Assembly (NCBI GenBank): GCA_022059125.1
Contig: JAEUWY010000002.1
Coordinates: forward strand, 868,001 to 932,000
Reading direction: 5' to 3'
DNA: 64,000 nucleotides
DNA from: Corynespora cassiicola
Taxonomy: Eukaryota; Ascomycota; Dothideomycetes; Pleosporales; Corynesporascaceae
Below are positions 20,400-32,294 of the stretch, piece after piece. Each line of letters starts with the position of its first letter. Position 1 is the first letter of the stretch. The position numbers and the translations under genes were made by a program. Under the pieces are notes generated by a model that was given only the letters and a program-made list of their open reading frames with translations, did no database searches and was not told where the DNA came from.

Positions 20400-20709
20400 T
20401 TAGATTAATACGAAAATCATGAACAAGGCGTTGAAGCTCGGCGCTTTGGAGATGGAGAGGGGCATGATTGGTTCAGCAGCGAATTTGCTTTCCCATACGA
20501 CGAATGCGGCGCCGCCCACGAGGAGCATGGTTTGGTGGCCGTAGAAGTCGCCGAAGCGGCCGCTTGCGAGGGCCAAGGCGCGTTGTGTGAGGCTGGATGG
20601 GAGAGGGTTGAGGGTTAGGGTTTTGGGAAGAAAGGGGGGAGGGGCGTACGAGTGGGCGACGGCCGAGGCGTTTGCTAAATTCGAAGCCGCCGGCGATGGT
20701 GGAGAACAT
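20400..20709 (-). pseudogene. MFS (DHA2-type) drug transporter relic, middle deleted
   Basis: Reading leftwards from an ATG at 20709: MFSTIAGGFEFSKRLGRRPL, a possible intron (GTACGC to CCAG, about 20645-20590), then ASGRFGDFYGHQTMLLVGGA, AFVVWESKFAAEPIMPLSI and a stop. GRFGDxYGH is the loop 2-3 motif of 14-TM multidrug transporters, whereas ESKxAxEPIMPLSI normally lies some 200 residues later. The two are fused directly, so most membrane helices are gone. This is a deletion relic, about 80 residues instead of 500-plus. Confidence 0.6.
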
Positions 20710-22952
20710 GGAGATGAACTCGAAGGCTTGGTTAGTGGTGGGGAAGGTTGGATATGCTGGGTGTGTCAGAGACGGACTTGGGCCAGCAGAGTGATGGTAT
20801 ATCTTGTCGTTGCTGTCAGGTGGGGGTTCGCTTCTACCTCCAGCTGTTCTAGAGGGGGATGTGGTGCTTCTGCTGCGACAAAATCGGATAAGACATTGAG
20901 GGCGATACTCTCATCGCTCTGTATCTCGTGCGATGCTGCGGTTTGCACTGTGCGCAGATTGTTGGGGTTTCCCATATCAGACGATGGGGATAGATGCTTG
21001 GGAACTCGATTTTCACCTTCAAAATACTTGTGTATGAACAAAAGCATGATCCAGCAAAGGGAGGAGACTCTAGACTATGACCCTGCTTCCCCTCCTGGAC
21101 CCTCTTCATCCAATAGACTATAGGTACGTTTCTCTGCAGTAGGCAGCATGCGCATATTGTTTGGCAGGTGAATACGGTACTTGTTGGGAATAAGTATACA
21201 AAGCAGGCCTTTTTGAGCAAAGGTGCATGGTGTTAGCCGTTATCCGAACTGCCGTGAGATGGGAGGTCGATAGGTATCTTGACCCAAATAGGCAATGGTT
21301 CGCTATGCGCCAGACGGACACCGATTCCTGGTGTATCGCTTGCGCACAGCCATAAACACGTGGAGAATAGGCAATGATTGTTTTTATAGTGTATTCGACT
21401 TATTTCGAGGCCCTTGAAGGCAGATCACGTACTCGTTCCCATGTCGTTCGTTACGCTCCGTGCCGTCGTCTCCATTGATTATGACCTCAGTTTCTTCTCA
21501 AATGAAAGAAGCAGGAAATCCTTCGTGGGTCTTCTAAAAAGCCATACCGGAGGAATACATCAATTTTGTCTTTACAATGCTTCCCACCTACACCGTCTCT
21601 GGCCATCTTCGCAAAGTCTTCGAGAAGGTGTGGAGCGGCTTGGCAGCCAATCCCACCAACCTCTCCACCCTCGTCCCTAACCTGGCCAACACAACAGACA
21701 CCCATCACGCGCACAACCATCATTTATCAATAATCTCCCCTCCAATATTGTTCAGCTCACGCGACACCCTATTCTTCCAGACTTGTTCGACTGCACGCAA
21801 TCCCGGTAAGTTTCCTCACTAATGGCGAACAACCGTGTCGCGTGCCCGCCTTCGGCCTCTAATGGGACAGCGCCCAGGTCCGTCTCATATGCAATATTTT
21901 CGGCACCAACATGTCTTTCCTTTTCCGGATCCTTTCCAAGAAGCTCCCTGTTTGCTTTGCCTGCCCCGGAAGACGGGGTTTCTTCTTGTTTGCCGTCGAG
22001 CGGGGAGCGCCACCTTCTCTCCTGGGGCCTGCATATACTTTAATTATGCGCGAGCGCGTTTGGGCAGGAGCCAGCGTGACGGAACCGTCGAGCGTCTCTA
22101 GCCCGGCGCCGACCTTCTTCTCTACTTTAGCTTCGAATCCAGCACCTATTTTGCCTTGCCCATCACCATCTCCAGAGAATCCTGTGGGGCCGCACGTGTC
22201 GCATGTCTCGACGCTGATTCACCAGAGCCCAGCGCCGGTATCCGTCCTTTACCACCCCCATACCTACATGTTCCCCACAAGTTTGCTTTGCCGTGGAGAT
22301 GGGAATCCACGCTTATCGATTGGGAGCTCTATTTCCTTCGCTTTGATTGACTCGTCGCTTTGCGTCCACGGCTTGTTGGAGTAGGTCGCTAGTCCTCTAG
22401 CCGAGTACATGTCCAAACGCGGCGCGTTGATTGGCAGCAGGCACCTCTACATTCCTACACGGCACGCCTAGCCTCCCGACGCGGATGGGATAAGTACCGA
22501 GTCACTGATGATGTACCTCCATCGCAAGGCCCGTTTTGTAGCATTTTTACATGTCCCAACATTCGTTGCGTGAAGAGGTCATAACCCGTGGTACGCTCGA
22601 TTCCGCCCTTGAGATTGCTATAAAGCGCCCTGACCGATTTTCCAAAGTCTTCAAGTGTTGGACCTCCAGCGCGTGATCCCGGCCCTGCTCTCTATTCTCG
22701 TCGTCTTTGGGCCGTCGTTGAAAAAAGACACTTTGTTTCTTTCGACTGTGCCTTAGCTTGGCAGTTGAGGCGCCTCGTTCGCTGCGGAAAGCAGATTTTG
22801 TGCGCTCCTGAGATTTTTCCAGGTTCGGGTTACGCCTTCGTTTTTTTTCCACCAGAAGTACTGATTTTCTTTATGCGCCTAGTGATTGATTAATATCGAA
22901 CCCTCTGCTATTACGCCACGCGACCAGTTCCCCTATCCTGTGGAAAACTACC
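20710..22952. other. Long spacer; one possible unassigned gene at 21577-22349
   Basis: About 2.2 kb before the GH92 gene. Most holds nothing I recognise. From 21577 an open frame (MLPTYTVSGHLRKVFEKVW...) runs to a GTAAGT donor near 21806. Further on a frame reads LLLYFSFESSTYFALP, ISRESCGAARVACLDAD and LPPPYLHVPHKFALPWRWE, ending at 22349; it is coding-like but has a TAG at 22099-22101. It may be an orphan gene with an unseen intron, a relic, or chance. The segment 22560-22950 is the likely GH92 promoter. Confidence 0.3.
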
Positions 22953-25664
22953 ATGCCGGCTACGCTAACTTGGATGAAGTGGCTTGTGCCGCTGATATGG
23001 ACTTGCTCTGGAGCTAATGTCGACTACACACAATATGTCAATGTCTTGTGAGTGCCCTTCAATGCACTACTGCCATCGCGTCTAACACGCAGCAGCCAAG
23101 GTACAACGGGCGGGGGAAACAGATTCCCCGGCGTCGTAGCGGCTCCATTGGCAATGGTCAAGCTCGGACCTGACGTCGAAAATGGAAGAACAGACGCGTA
23201 CTCTGGCTATCTGCCCGAGGGCAACATTTGGGGGTTTTCCATGATGCACGAGTCTGGAACGGGGGGAGCTCCAAAGTCAGTTTTCCTCGGAAGAACCAAC
23301 ATTCTGTTTTTTTCTGATTAACTTGTTCTTCTTAGATATGGTGTTGTATCACAGATGCCAGTCTTGGGCAGCGTTTGGAATCCGCTGCTAGATTTCTCCC
23401 AGCCACGCCAGTCGCCAGACGAGGGGCAGGTTGGCTATTACAAGTCATCTCTCGCCAACGGCATCGTGGTAGAGCTGGCCGCTACCGAGCACGCTGGCTT
23501 CTATCAGTACTCGATCCCGCATCATGGGCAGTCCTCGATCATTGTAGATGTCTCGCACGTGTTGCCAAGCTTCCGAGGTCTTGGGTGGGAGCAGCATTAT
23601 TTGGGAGGTGAATTCCATATTCTCCCGGATGGTCACTACGAAGGGCGCGGAAGATATGATAATGGGTGGAATCTCTGTGAGTTCCAAATGTCACCAGACA
23701 AACAAACACTAATGAATCGTAGCGCCCGGCTGGGACATCTACTTTTGTGGCAAATTCAGCCAAAAGCCGTCGACTGCAAAGACATTCAAGGGCTCCGGCG
23801 ATACCCTGTCTTCTTACGATATGACTCCATCTGTCAACGGGACCGAGAGGCTTGGTGGGGTATTTGAATTCCACGGAACTCCCATCACGTCACAAGTCGG
23901 GATTTCATTCCTCTCCTCCGCCCAGGCCTGCCAAAACCTCGACAATGAAATCTCGGAAGAAACCAGTCTTGATTCTCTCGTCGAAAAAGCCAAAAGCCGG
24001 TGGAACTCTGAGGTGTTCTCCAAAATCAAAATCTCTGGGGCCAGCGACGAAGATCTCCGGCTCATCTACAGCTCTCTGCGTGGAATGTTCATGATCCCAT
24101 CCAATCGCACTGGCGAAAACCCTGGGTGGAGTAGCACCGAGCCATACTACGATGACGTCTTCACGCTCTGGGACACGCATCGATGCCACACGGCGCTCTG
24201 GCAAATCCTCGAGCCAGTCTCGCATGAAGAGTTTATTCGATCTCTCATCGACATCTGGAGGCACGACGGCTATATGCCCGAGGGTCGCTCATCCAACTAC
24301 AACGGCCGTGTCCAGGGAGGATCCAACTCGGACAATGTTCTGGCGGATGCCTACGTCAAGGGTGTACGGGGCCAAGTCGATTGGGAGGCAGGCTTCGAAG
24401 CAATGCAAACCAACGCCGAAGTAGTGCCCCCAAACAACAACGATCCCATCGCTCCTGATTCTTCCACCAAGGAGGGGAGAGGCGCTCTGCCCGACTGGCT
24501 CAGATACGGCTACATCACGCCGGCATTCACCAGATCCGCCTCGCGAGCTGTCGAATACTCTACGAACGACTTTGGGCTGTACCAGGTGGCCAAAGGACTG
24601 GGAAAGTCGGAGGAGGCGAAGAAGTACCTCGAACGGTCTCGCAACTGGCGAAACCAATGGAACCCGAACGCCTCTGCAGAGGGCCACAGCGGGTTTCTGG
24701 TGCCGCGCCTGGCTAACGGTGCGTTTGTGGCACAGGACCCGAAGAGCTGCGGTGGGTGCTACTGGGGCGATAGCTACTACCAGGACACGCCTTGGACGTA
24801 CAGCCTGAATGCGCTCCACGATGTTGCGGAGCTGAAGAGGCGCGTCGGCGGAAATGAGCGTTTTGTCGATCGCCTCAACAAACTTTTCGATTTGAAGCTG
24901 TTCAACGCGGGGAACGAGCCTGGGTTTAATGCGCCGTTCCTGTAGGTCTCTTGGGGATGGGGATGGTTTTGCTTTCCAACGTTGCTGATGGGCGATGCAG
25001 GTACAACTTTGTCAACGGTCAACAGCACATGAGTGTGCTCCGGAGCCGACAAGCGATCGGCAGTCTGTACAACGCGGGTGCAGGAGGTATCCCGGGAAAC
25101 TCAGACGCCGGTGCCATGGAGGCTAATATTTTAGTGAGTACCTACCTTGACCCCCCATCTCCGCCATTTGTCGCAAAGGACATTTTGCAGCCCGTGGGCC
25201 CGGGACAGGTGGTGCGCATGCAGCTGTCAGCCATCAACGACGTGCTGGGCATGTTTCGTGCAACTGGCCATGGTGTGGACGAGTGCTAACATTTTTCGAT
25301 AGTGGCAAGCAATTGGACTGTATCCGGTAGGGCTGCCCCAACGCGTTGCCCAGGCACTACTTACGAATACCGTGTACAGATGACAGGTCAAACGACCTTC
25401 CTGATCGTTAGCCCTTGGTTCCCGCAGATGACGATGGATCTCGGCGACGGCAAGCAGCTCACAATCTCGAGCACGGGTGGGGGCAGGGACGATAATTACT
25501 ACGTTCAGAGCGTGAAGGTCAACGGCAGAGGGTGGAACAAGTCATGGGTGGCATGGGAGGACATTTTCGCCGACGGGGGATCGTTGGATTTCGTGCTCGG
25601 CAGCAGCCCCGCGAACTGGACGACAGGCGACTTACCGCCGAGCCCGGCGTCTGGTGATGCGTGA
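22953..25664 (+). CDS. Secreted GH92 exo-alpha-mannosidase
   Basis: Seven exons (22953-23047, 23096-23275, 23336-23676, 23723-24941, 25001-25133, 25303-25326, 25380-25664) join in frame to 758 residues. A signal peptide (WLVPLIWTCSG) precedes the mature start DYTQYVNVFQGT. The N-terminal beta domain shows GTTGGGNRFPGVVAAPLAMV and FSMMHESGTGG. The catalytic (alpha/alpha)6 domain shows YYDDVFTLWDTHRCHTALW, HDGYMPEGRSSNYNGRVQGG and DAYVKG. The C-terminus shows IGLYPMTGQTTFLIVSPWF (rebuilt across the 53-base intron 6), NYYVQSVKVNGRGWNKSWV and GGSLDFVLGSSPANW. GH92 enzymes are Ca2+-dependent, inverting, and release mannose from alpha-1,2 (or other alpha) linkages of glycoproteins. The short 24-base exon 6 is forced by the conserved LYPMTGQ junction. 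Confidence 0.92.
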
Positions 25665-26595
25665 GGAGTGGGCTGAAGTTCTTGGGTCGGGGCTTGGAAG
25701 GCAGCTAAGTGGAAGAGCCCAGAGAAATGCAAGATAGATGTACACTGCACACGCATGTCCGACTCTCACGCCCACGGGCAGAAGCAATGCTCCCGCAGGA
25801 TGACGTCGCCGTGCGGACGAGGGCTGGGAGAAGGGCCGTGAGTCAGAAGCACGTACATGGGTGCGCATATCAGGCAAGCCGAGTGAAGAGTGTGCCGCGT
25901 CCTCGTCAGGCTCCAGGTGCCGCTCGACAGGCCGCAATCAGGGCAGCAGCAGGGTCCAGAGGGTGCTGGGGCACGTGAGGGCCCACCGCGCGTCGGGGGT
26001 TGCAGGTCGAGGTCGGAGGAGTGAGGTTGAATGAGGTTGGAGCTAAGACGAGGGCCGAGAACAATCGATGGAGGCTGGCATGGTCTGGCTTGGGATGGGA
26101 CGGCTGGCGGCGGCGATTGGACGCCGTTGCAGGCGGCGGGCAGGAAGCGAGGGCGGCGGCTGCACCCTCGCCGTGGCCTGCGAGGGCCGTGGAGGGCCAT
26201 GCGCACAACGCCACGGTCCTATTCACAGCTCGGCTTGGGGCGGTGAGATGCGAGGGGCCTCGAGATGCTTCCTGAGCCCGTCACATGGGACCGCGCACCC
26301 CCGTCGTCCTCCGCACGCCAAGCCCGCCCTCGACTGCTCCCGCAACCTGCACACGCACTGCCTGTTTGTGCTCCGCAACCCGCGCCTCGACACCCTTTTC
26401 TGGCCCTGCATCACCGGGCCCTTTATCAGCCTGGCGCTGACCCAGCCGGCCCATAAATTCTGGCCCCGCCCCCGAGCCTGACGCCTATTGTGTGTCTTCC
26501 GCTGTTAGTTTTTTTTGTTTAGCTGTTTAGCAGCGGCCAACCGTTTGGGTCTGGGGAATTTGGGGAAGCTCACCCCACCTGTTCGACCTCCAGAA
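25665..26595. other. Intergenic, promoter of the antiporter
   Basis: About 930 very GC-rich bases. Long frames on both strands (for example 25766-26206 minus) reflect base composition and have no domain. It should hold the antiporter promoter and leader. Confidence 0.45.
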
Positions 26596-26622
26596 AGCCA
26601 GCCAGCCAGCCAGCCAGCCAGC
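26596..26622 (+). repeat. (AGCC)n microsatellite in 5' leader
   Basis: Nearly seven perfect AGCC units lie 11 bases upstream of the antiporter start codon at 26634. Confidence 0.85.
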
Positions 26623-26633
26623 AAACACCGACA

Positions 26634-29476
26634 ATGTCGTCCGTCGCCTCCGCCTCTGCGGCCGCCTCTGCGACGGCCGCTCCCAAGGCCCCGCCTCAGG
26701 GTGGTATCCTCGAGGGAGTGAGCCCGGTGCACTATGACACCAAGAATCCCATTATCCTGTTCATCATTCAGGTACCGCTCGCCACCACCTCGCCCGCCCG
26801 TCAGCCTGCTAACGTGAACCCCCCCTCGTGCAGGCCTCCATCATCATCATCTTCTGCAGGGCCTTGAACTGGCCGCTCTCCAAGATCCGCCAACCTCGCG
26901 TCATTGCAGAAGTCATTGGCGGCATCCTCCTGGGGCCCTCCGTCATGGGCCGCATCCCGGGCTTCCAGGAGAAAATCTTCCCCGAAGAAGCCATGCCGAA
27001 CCTGAACCTCGTCGCGAACCTCGGTCTGACCCTGTTCCTCTTCATCGTCGGTCTCGAGGTCGACTTGCGCTTCCTCGTCAGCAATTGGAAGGTTGCCCTG
27101 AGCGTGGGACTCGTGGGCATGGCCGTGCCCTTTGCCCTGGGAGTCGCCATCGCCGTCGGTCTATACAACCAATTCGCCGACGAGCCCGGCACCGTGCAGA
27201 TCGATTTCGGCATCTTCGCCCTCTTCGTCGGCGTCGCCATGGCCATTACCGCCTTCCCCGTCCTCTGCCGTATCCTGACCGAGCTGAAGCTGCTCATGAC
27301 CCCGGTCGGAGTCATTGTGCTGAGCGCCGGTGTTGGAAACGATGTTGTGGGTGAGTCCAATCAGCGTCCCTCCGCTCCTCCCGTGTGCTCCCGCAGCTAA
27401 CCTCCCCCCGCCCACAGGCTGGATCTTGCTCGCCCTCTGTGTCGCCCTCGTCAATGCCGGCAGCGGTCTGACAGCATTGTGGGTGCTACTGACCTGCGTG
27501 GGCTACACGCTATTCCTCATTTATGCCGTTCGCCCCGCATTTATATATATTCTCCGGCGATCGCGTGCCCTGCAGGACGGCCCTAGTCAGGGCATCATCG
27601 GTCTGACGCTGCTCCTGTGCCTGGGTTCTGCCTTTTTCACGGCCATCATCGGTGTGCATCCCATTTTCGGCGCCTTCATGGCCGGCATGATCTGCCCCCA
27701 CGAGGGCGGTTTCGCCATCAAGGTAGCGGAGAAGATCGAGGATATGATTGGCGCTCTTTTCCTGCCCCTCTACTTCACTCTGTCTGGCCTCAACACAAAC
27801 ATTGGTCTCCTTGACAATGGCATCACCTGGGGTTACGTCATTGGCGTCTGTGTTGTCGCGTTCGCATCCAAATTCATCGGTGCTGCGGCTGCTGCTCGCT
27901 TTAACGGCATGCTTTGGCGAGAATGTTTGGCTATTGGATCTCTCATGAGTTGCAAGGGTCTCGTCGAGCTGATTGTCTTGGTATGCATGATCAACCACAT
28001 CTCCTCCATTCTCTGCTAACGAAAAAACAGAACATTGGTCTTCAGGCAAGAATTCTCAGCACTCGGACTTTTACCATTTTCGTCGTCATGGCCCTCGTCA
28101 CTACGTTTGCCTCTTCTCCACTGACTGTCTACTTCTACCCACCATGGTACCAGAAGAAGGTCGAGCAATGGAGGCGTGGCGAGATTGACTGGGATAGCGG
28201 CAAGCCCGTCGATGGCTCCGAGAGCTACCCGGACGGTGGCTATGACAAGTTGGCATCGCAAAAGATCCAGCGCCTGACCATCTATCTTCGTCTGGACAGC
28301 ATGCCCAATCTGCTCGCGTTTGCTTCTCTCTTTGGAAAACAGTCCTTGAAGCCTGCCGCCAGGGTTCACCCCGCCATTCAACAGACTGCCAGCACTGGAA
28401 AGGAGACTGGAGAGTCTTCGCTCGACGAGACTCCCCCTAAGCGACCTGTCGAAGCTTATGGTCTTAGACTTCTCAACCTTACGGATCGTGGTTCCTCCGT
28501 CATGCAGGTGTCTGAGATTGAGTCCTACACTGCCTATGATCCTGTCGTCAACACATTCCGCACTTTCGGTCGTCTCCACAATCTTGCTGTCAGCGGTGAA
28601 GCCCTGGTCGTGCCCGAGTCTTCCTTTGCCGATACCATCAGCGCACGTGCCGAGGACTCGGACTTCCTCCTGATCCCCTGGAGCGAGACTGGCGGAATGA
28701 GCGAGCAGGCCATCATCGAAGACAAAGGCACCAAGAACAAGCTCGCCGCGTCCGACTACAGTTCCTTTGTCAACGCAGCCTTCGAACAAGCCACCGTCCC
28801 CACCGCCGTCCTCGTGAACAAGAACTTTGGCGGCAGCAAGAACCGGGACAAGAAGGAGCGCACAAGGCTCACACGGACATACAGCAGCGTCAGCCTCTCG
28901 AGCGGCGGCGACAAAGCCGTCACCGCCCCCATCGCAGACCCCAGCCATCACATCTTCTTCGCCTTTTTTGGTGGAGACGACGACAAAGCCGCCCTCCGCC
29001 TCGTCCTGCAGCTCGCTGAGAACCCGGACATCACCGCCACCATCGTCCACTTTGAAGTCCCCGACGCCTTCTACGGCGACGCCGCCCAGCAGTCGTCCTC
29101 GTCGTCGTCGGCCGTCAAGGCTGGCGAGACCGTCGTCACCACGTCCGTACCTGCGCGCGAGCAGGATTCCGCATTCTTTGCTTCGCTCCGTTCGTCTCTC
29201 CCCGCCGAGCTTTCATCCCGCGTCGTGTTCGAGACGGTCTCGTCGGAAGATCCCGTCAAGGACGTCATCGCGCGCGCAAGCATCGAGGTCGGGCAGAGCC
29301 CCCGCAATGCGGGTGACCTCGTCGTGCTGGGGAGGAACATTGGGAGGAATAGGTTGCAGGTCCTTGGGCCCGATGAGATTCGGTCTTCCGGGTCTACGCT
29401 GGGGTTTGTGGCCGAGAGGGTTTGGGAGAGTAAGCTTGGGGCTAGTGTTTTGGTGGTCAAGGCGGGGGTGAGGTAA
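26634..29476 (+). CDS. KHA1: K+/H+ antiporter of the KHA1/CPA2 type
   Basis: Exons 26634-26771, 26834-27350, 27418-27980 and 28031-29476 join in frame to 887 residues, close to the length of yeast Kha1 (about 870). The N-terminal half is a monovalent cation:proton antiporter-2 domain of about 12 membrane helices: [67 protein letters not shown] (the conserved ND site), [27 protein letters not shown] and [19 protein letters not shown]. The C-terminal 430 residues are soluble, with a USP-like cytosolic pattern ([46 protein letters not shown]). Family members act in Golgi or endosome membranes in K+ and pH balance. The start ATG has a good context (ACAATGTCG). The gene name is by family resemblance. 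Confidence 0.93.
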
Positions 29477-30196
29477 ACTTCTAGCATGTTTACGGCATAG
29501 CTTGGAGGGGGACTTTCTTGGCTGTTTTTTTAATATATACATATACATGTACACACCGTCTTTGGGGTGTTGGAGCATGGTTTGGCATATATGGCGCGGT
29601 CATTGGATTGGATTGGATTCGACTGGGCATTTAGGGTTTGGGTACGGGATGCATAATGAGTAATGAAGAAATGCATTGGCCTTCTAAAGAGGGTTAAGAC
29701 TGGGTATACGACAAGGTTTTTGTTCGATTCGAACATATTGTGATGGTTGTGTTGGCTCAGAGGGGGGTGAATGGTGCGGTGTGATGAGGGGACTCTGCCA
29801 TTACTTTTAGAGAGTAGAAGACTGGTGGCATAGAAAATCTCAAGATCACTGTTTACACACCGCGCTTGCACTTGCAGAGAACTACGTCGTCCTCCCAACG
29901 CCTACCAAGCCCTCGTACCTCTCTCTATTAATATGGAAATGCGCATCAAAAACACCTGAAATGTCCCTGTTGACTACTTTCTTCCTAGGAGAAGGCAGTG
30001 TCTGGAATTTCTCTGCAGGAGTTGAAAAAGGGAGAAGTCGACAGGCGAGTTGTATACTGTGGATGTGGACATGGCTTAGGGGGTAGACATCTTCTTTGCC
30101 GTACGTGGGAGCGAGGGTAAAGGTGCAAGAGACTTTGTTTTTCTGATGTAGAGGGACGGGGTCCAGGAGGAATGGAAGTTGGTCTTGTGAAAAATT
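29477..30196. other. 3' flank, no gene seen
   Basis: AT-rich 3' flank of the antiporter gene. Short minus-strand frames have no domain. Confidence 0.45.
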
Positions 30197-30289
30197 ATTC
30201 AAATTGAATAGGCAGAATCGCACGCGGACTGGGGTCCTAAAGCACACACAAATCACACAGGGGCTACCCCTAACAATGTCCGGAGACAC
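30197..30289 (-). repeat. LTR-like dispersed repeat, copy A
   Basis: This stretch matches 44117-44212 in order and content: ATTCAAxTxGAATA, CACxCGGACxGGGGTCC, GGGCTACxCCTAA and xTGxCCGGAGA. Most differences are C/T or G/A transitions plus small gaps. Read on the minus strand it looks like part of a fungal retrotransposon long terminal repeat. A further shared piece (CCACAAGG, near 30340 and 44360) suggests each copy extends rightward. No retrotransposon coding region is present, so these would be solo-LTR remnants. Confidence 0.6.
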
Positions 30290-32294
30290 ATGTGAAAGAT
30301 TATAGAATAGAGTGTAGAGAGACGTCTCTTAGGTTTCACACCTGGCCCACAAGGTAGATGAGGTACAAGTGCTTGGGTTTGGGGAGGTGGCGTGGAGGGA
30401 TCAGGGGTTTGGGGGTTTGGGGGCGGGAAAGTGACATGGTCTACCCTACAGCACTAATACACTTTTTAGCATTCGGTATAGTTTCGGGGGAGAGATCGGG
30501 CTTGGAGTACGGATGTTCGGACATTGGCGTTATTACTTATAGAACTAACATTGTAGTAAATATATTTGTGCCTACTACCCCCATGTTCAAGATATGAATA
30601 TGGAGGTTATTCTCTGGGAAGTTGAGTGTTTATGTAGCCTCTCATTTTGGATGCCATGGCCTTCGAACACTCATTCGTGGATGTGTGCGCGCGCTAGACT
30701 CGATGAGGAATGATCTGTTACTCTCACGCAGATGAAAACTGTTGAAGATAAATCACTGTCCACGAAAGCAGCAGCAAATGATTATTATACTCAAATAATC
30801 GTGTTGTTCGTTTCCTTTGAACCAAGCGCCCGACGAAGAGACTACCTATCCCCGGCATATGAGCATTCCTCTTATTGCTCTTTGGATTGAGACATGACGA
30901 CACAACCAAGCCATCGGGAGCGACAAAGGCAGAAAAAGGCAGAATTTTGGCAGAAATAAATAGCAAGGTATTTCTTGAGCCTGTGGACATGATGCCGACA
31001 AGTTAGAGGGGGATTTGTCGCCAGACTGCTTCAGTCTAACGATGTATGGGGCAAGTGGGCGATCTCTTCCTCATACACAAATTCTAGCCAGCGTACCAAA
31101 TGCAATATACAAGAATAGTTGGATCCTTCATTCGGTATAATCTGACCAGTGTTATCATACACTGGGAGGGTTATAAATAATCGATATCTTACACTCGATC
31201 TTGCACCTAATGTATACATACCATTGAGGCAATTCATGTTGGGTGACCTTGAAAGTTTACTACATGTTCTTATCGCCTCATTTTCTATATGAATCACGAG
31301 CACTAAAGGAATAATATGACAAAAGATCAAGATTCTGATACCGCAGATCATGTTCACTGTGATCAATTCACTGAAGGCCACTATCCCACGCAAGATAGCA
31401 AAATCACTCCCCTACATGATAAGATGCAAACCAACGGGTTGTATCGGCCGATACGAGAAATCCCCAACCATCCAAAAAGATCATGCCACATCCAAAGCCC
31501 TCACAACGAAACGCGGGAACACCCCCAACCGACTCAACCCCAGCCCTGAGTCCAAAACCCCCCCGATCTTCACCGCTGCCACATCATCACGAGACCCCCA
31601 AACCATGGTTCTCACCCACGCGGTACTCGCCCACGTACCACCCGCCCTGTCTAGGAGGTAACATCGCGAGGCCGATCATCCCGGGACAGGCAAGGTCGGG
31701 CAACCCGCAAAGCTCGCGTCATCGAACGACCGCCTACCCACCCAAAATTTTTGTCCAAGGGTGGGGTGATGATTAAGACGCAGGCCTCCACAATTGCGAC
31801 GAGTTGCTGTCTAGGGACTCGTCCGCCGGGTGGCACCGATCGCCGTGGGAAAAGAGTGGGACTCGTCGCGCTTCCGGAAGGTTTCTGGAAAACCTTGGCA
31901 TGGGAGGGTGATCAGTGTGCGAAACGGGAAACCCCACGTCTGCAACCCCCCTCCAAACAAAGTGAAGCAAGGAAGGAAAAAAAAAAAACTCTTCTTCTTC
32001 TTTTCTGCTCCGGATAAGTGGAGTGATCACTTGCAGTCAATGGTGTCTTCTTAGATTTCTTGATTGTGGAATATGCATTTTGGTGGAAAAATAACTAAAA
32101 CTAGATACGTTGATATTAAACTCCGATATGCGCCTCTCGCCACCCTGCGAGGTATAATGCAGATGCAAATGCAAAAAAATTTGCAGAAAATTGCAAGCTG
32201 TAAGAGGTATTATGTACATGCAACGGATCGACCGGGAATAGTGGGTTGAGGGAGCCTTCCCACCGTCTCGGCCCGACCCACAACGTCAGCGAAC
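30290..32294. other. Convergent intergenic region, no gene seen
   Basis: Two kilobases between the antiporter and hexose-transporter 3' ends. The left part is AT-rich. The part from 31450 to 31950 is C-rich on the plus strand, with several runs of four or more C and an A-run at about 31979-31989. None of the open frames resembles a family. An unrecognised gene or non-coding RNA cannot be excluded. Confidence 0.35.

Noticed and set aside
22125..22145. Box B-like GCTTCGAATCC
   Set aside because: No stem pairing and no box A upstream; it falls in a coding-like frame.
25766..26481. Overlapping frames of 90-146 residues on both strands
   Set aside because: Produced by high GC content in the antiporter promoter; no domains or splice logic.
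28016..29050. 344-residue open frame on the minus strand
   Set aside because: Antisense shadow of the antiporter C-terminal half.
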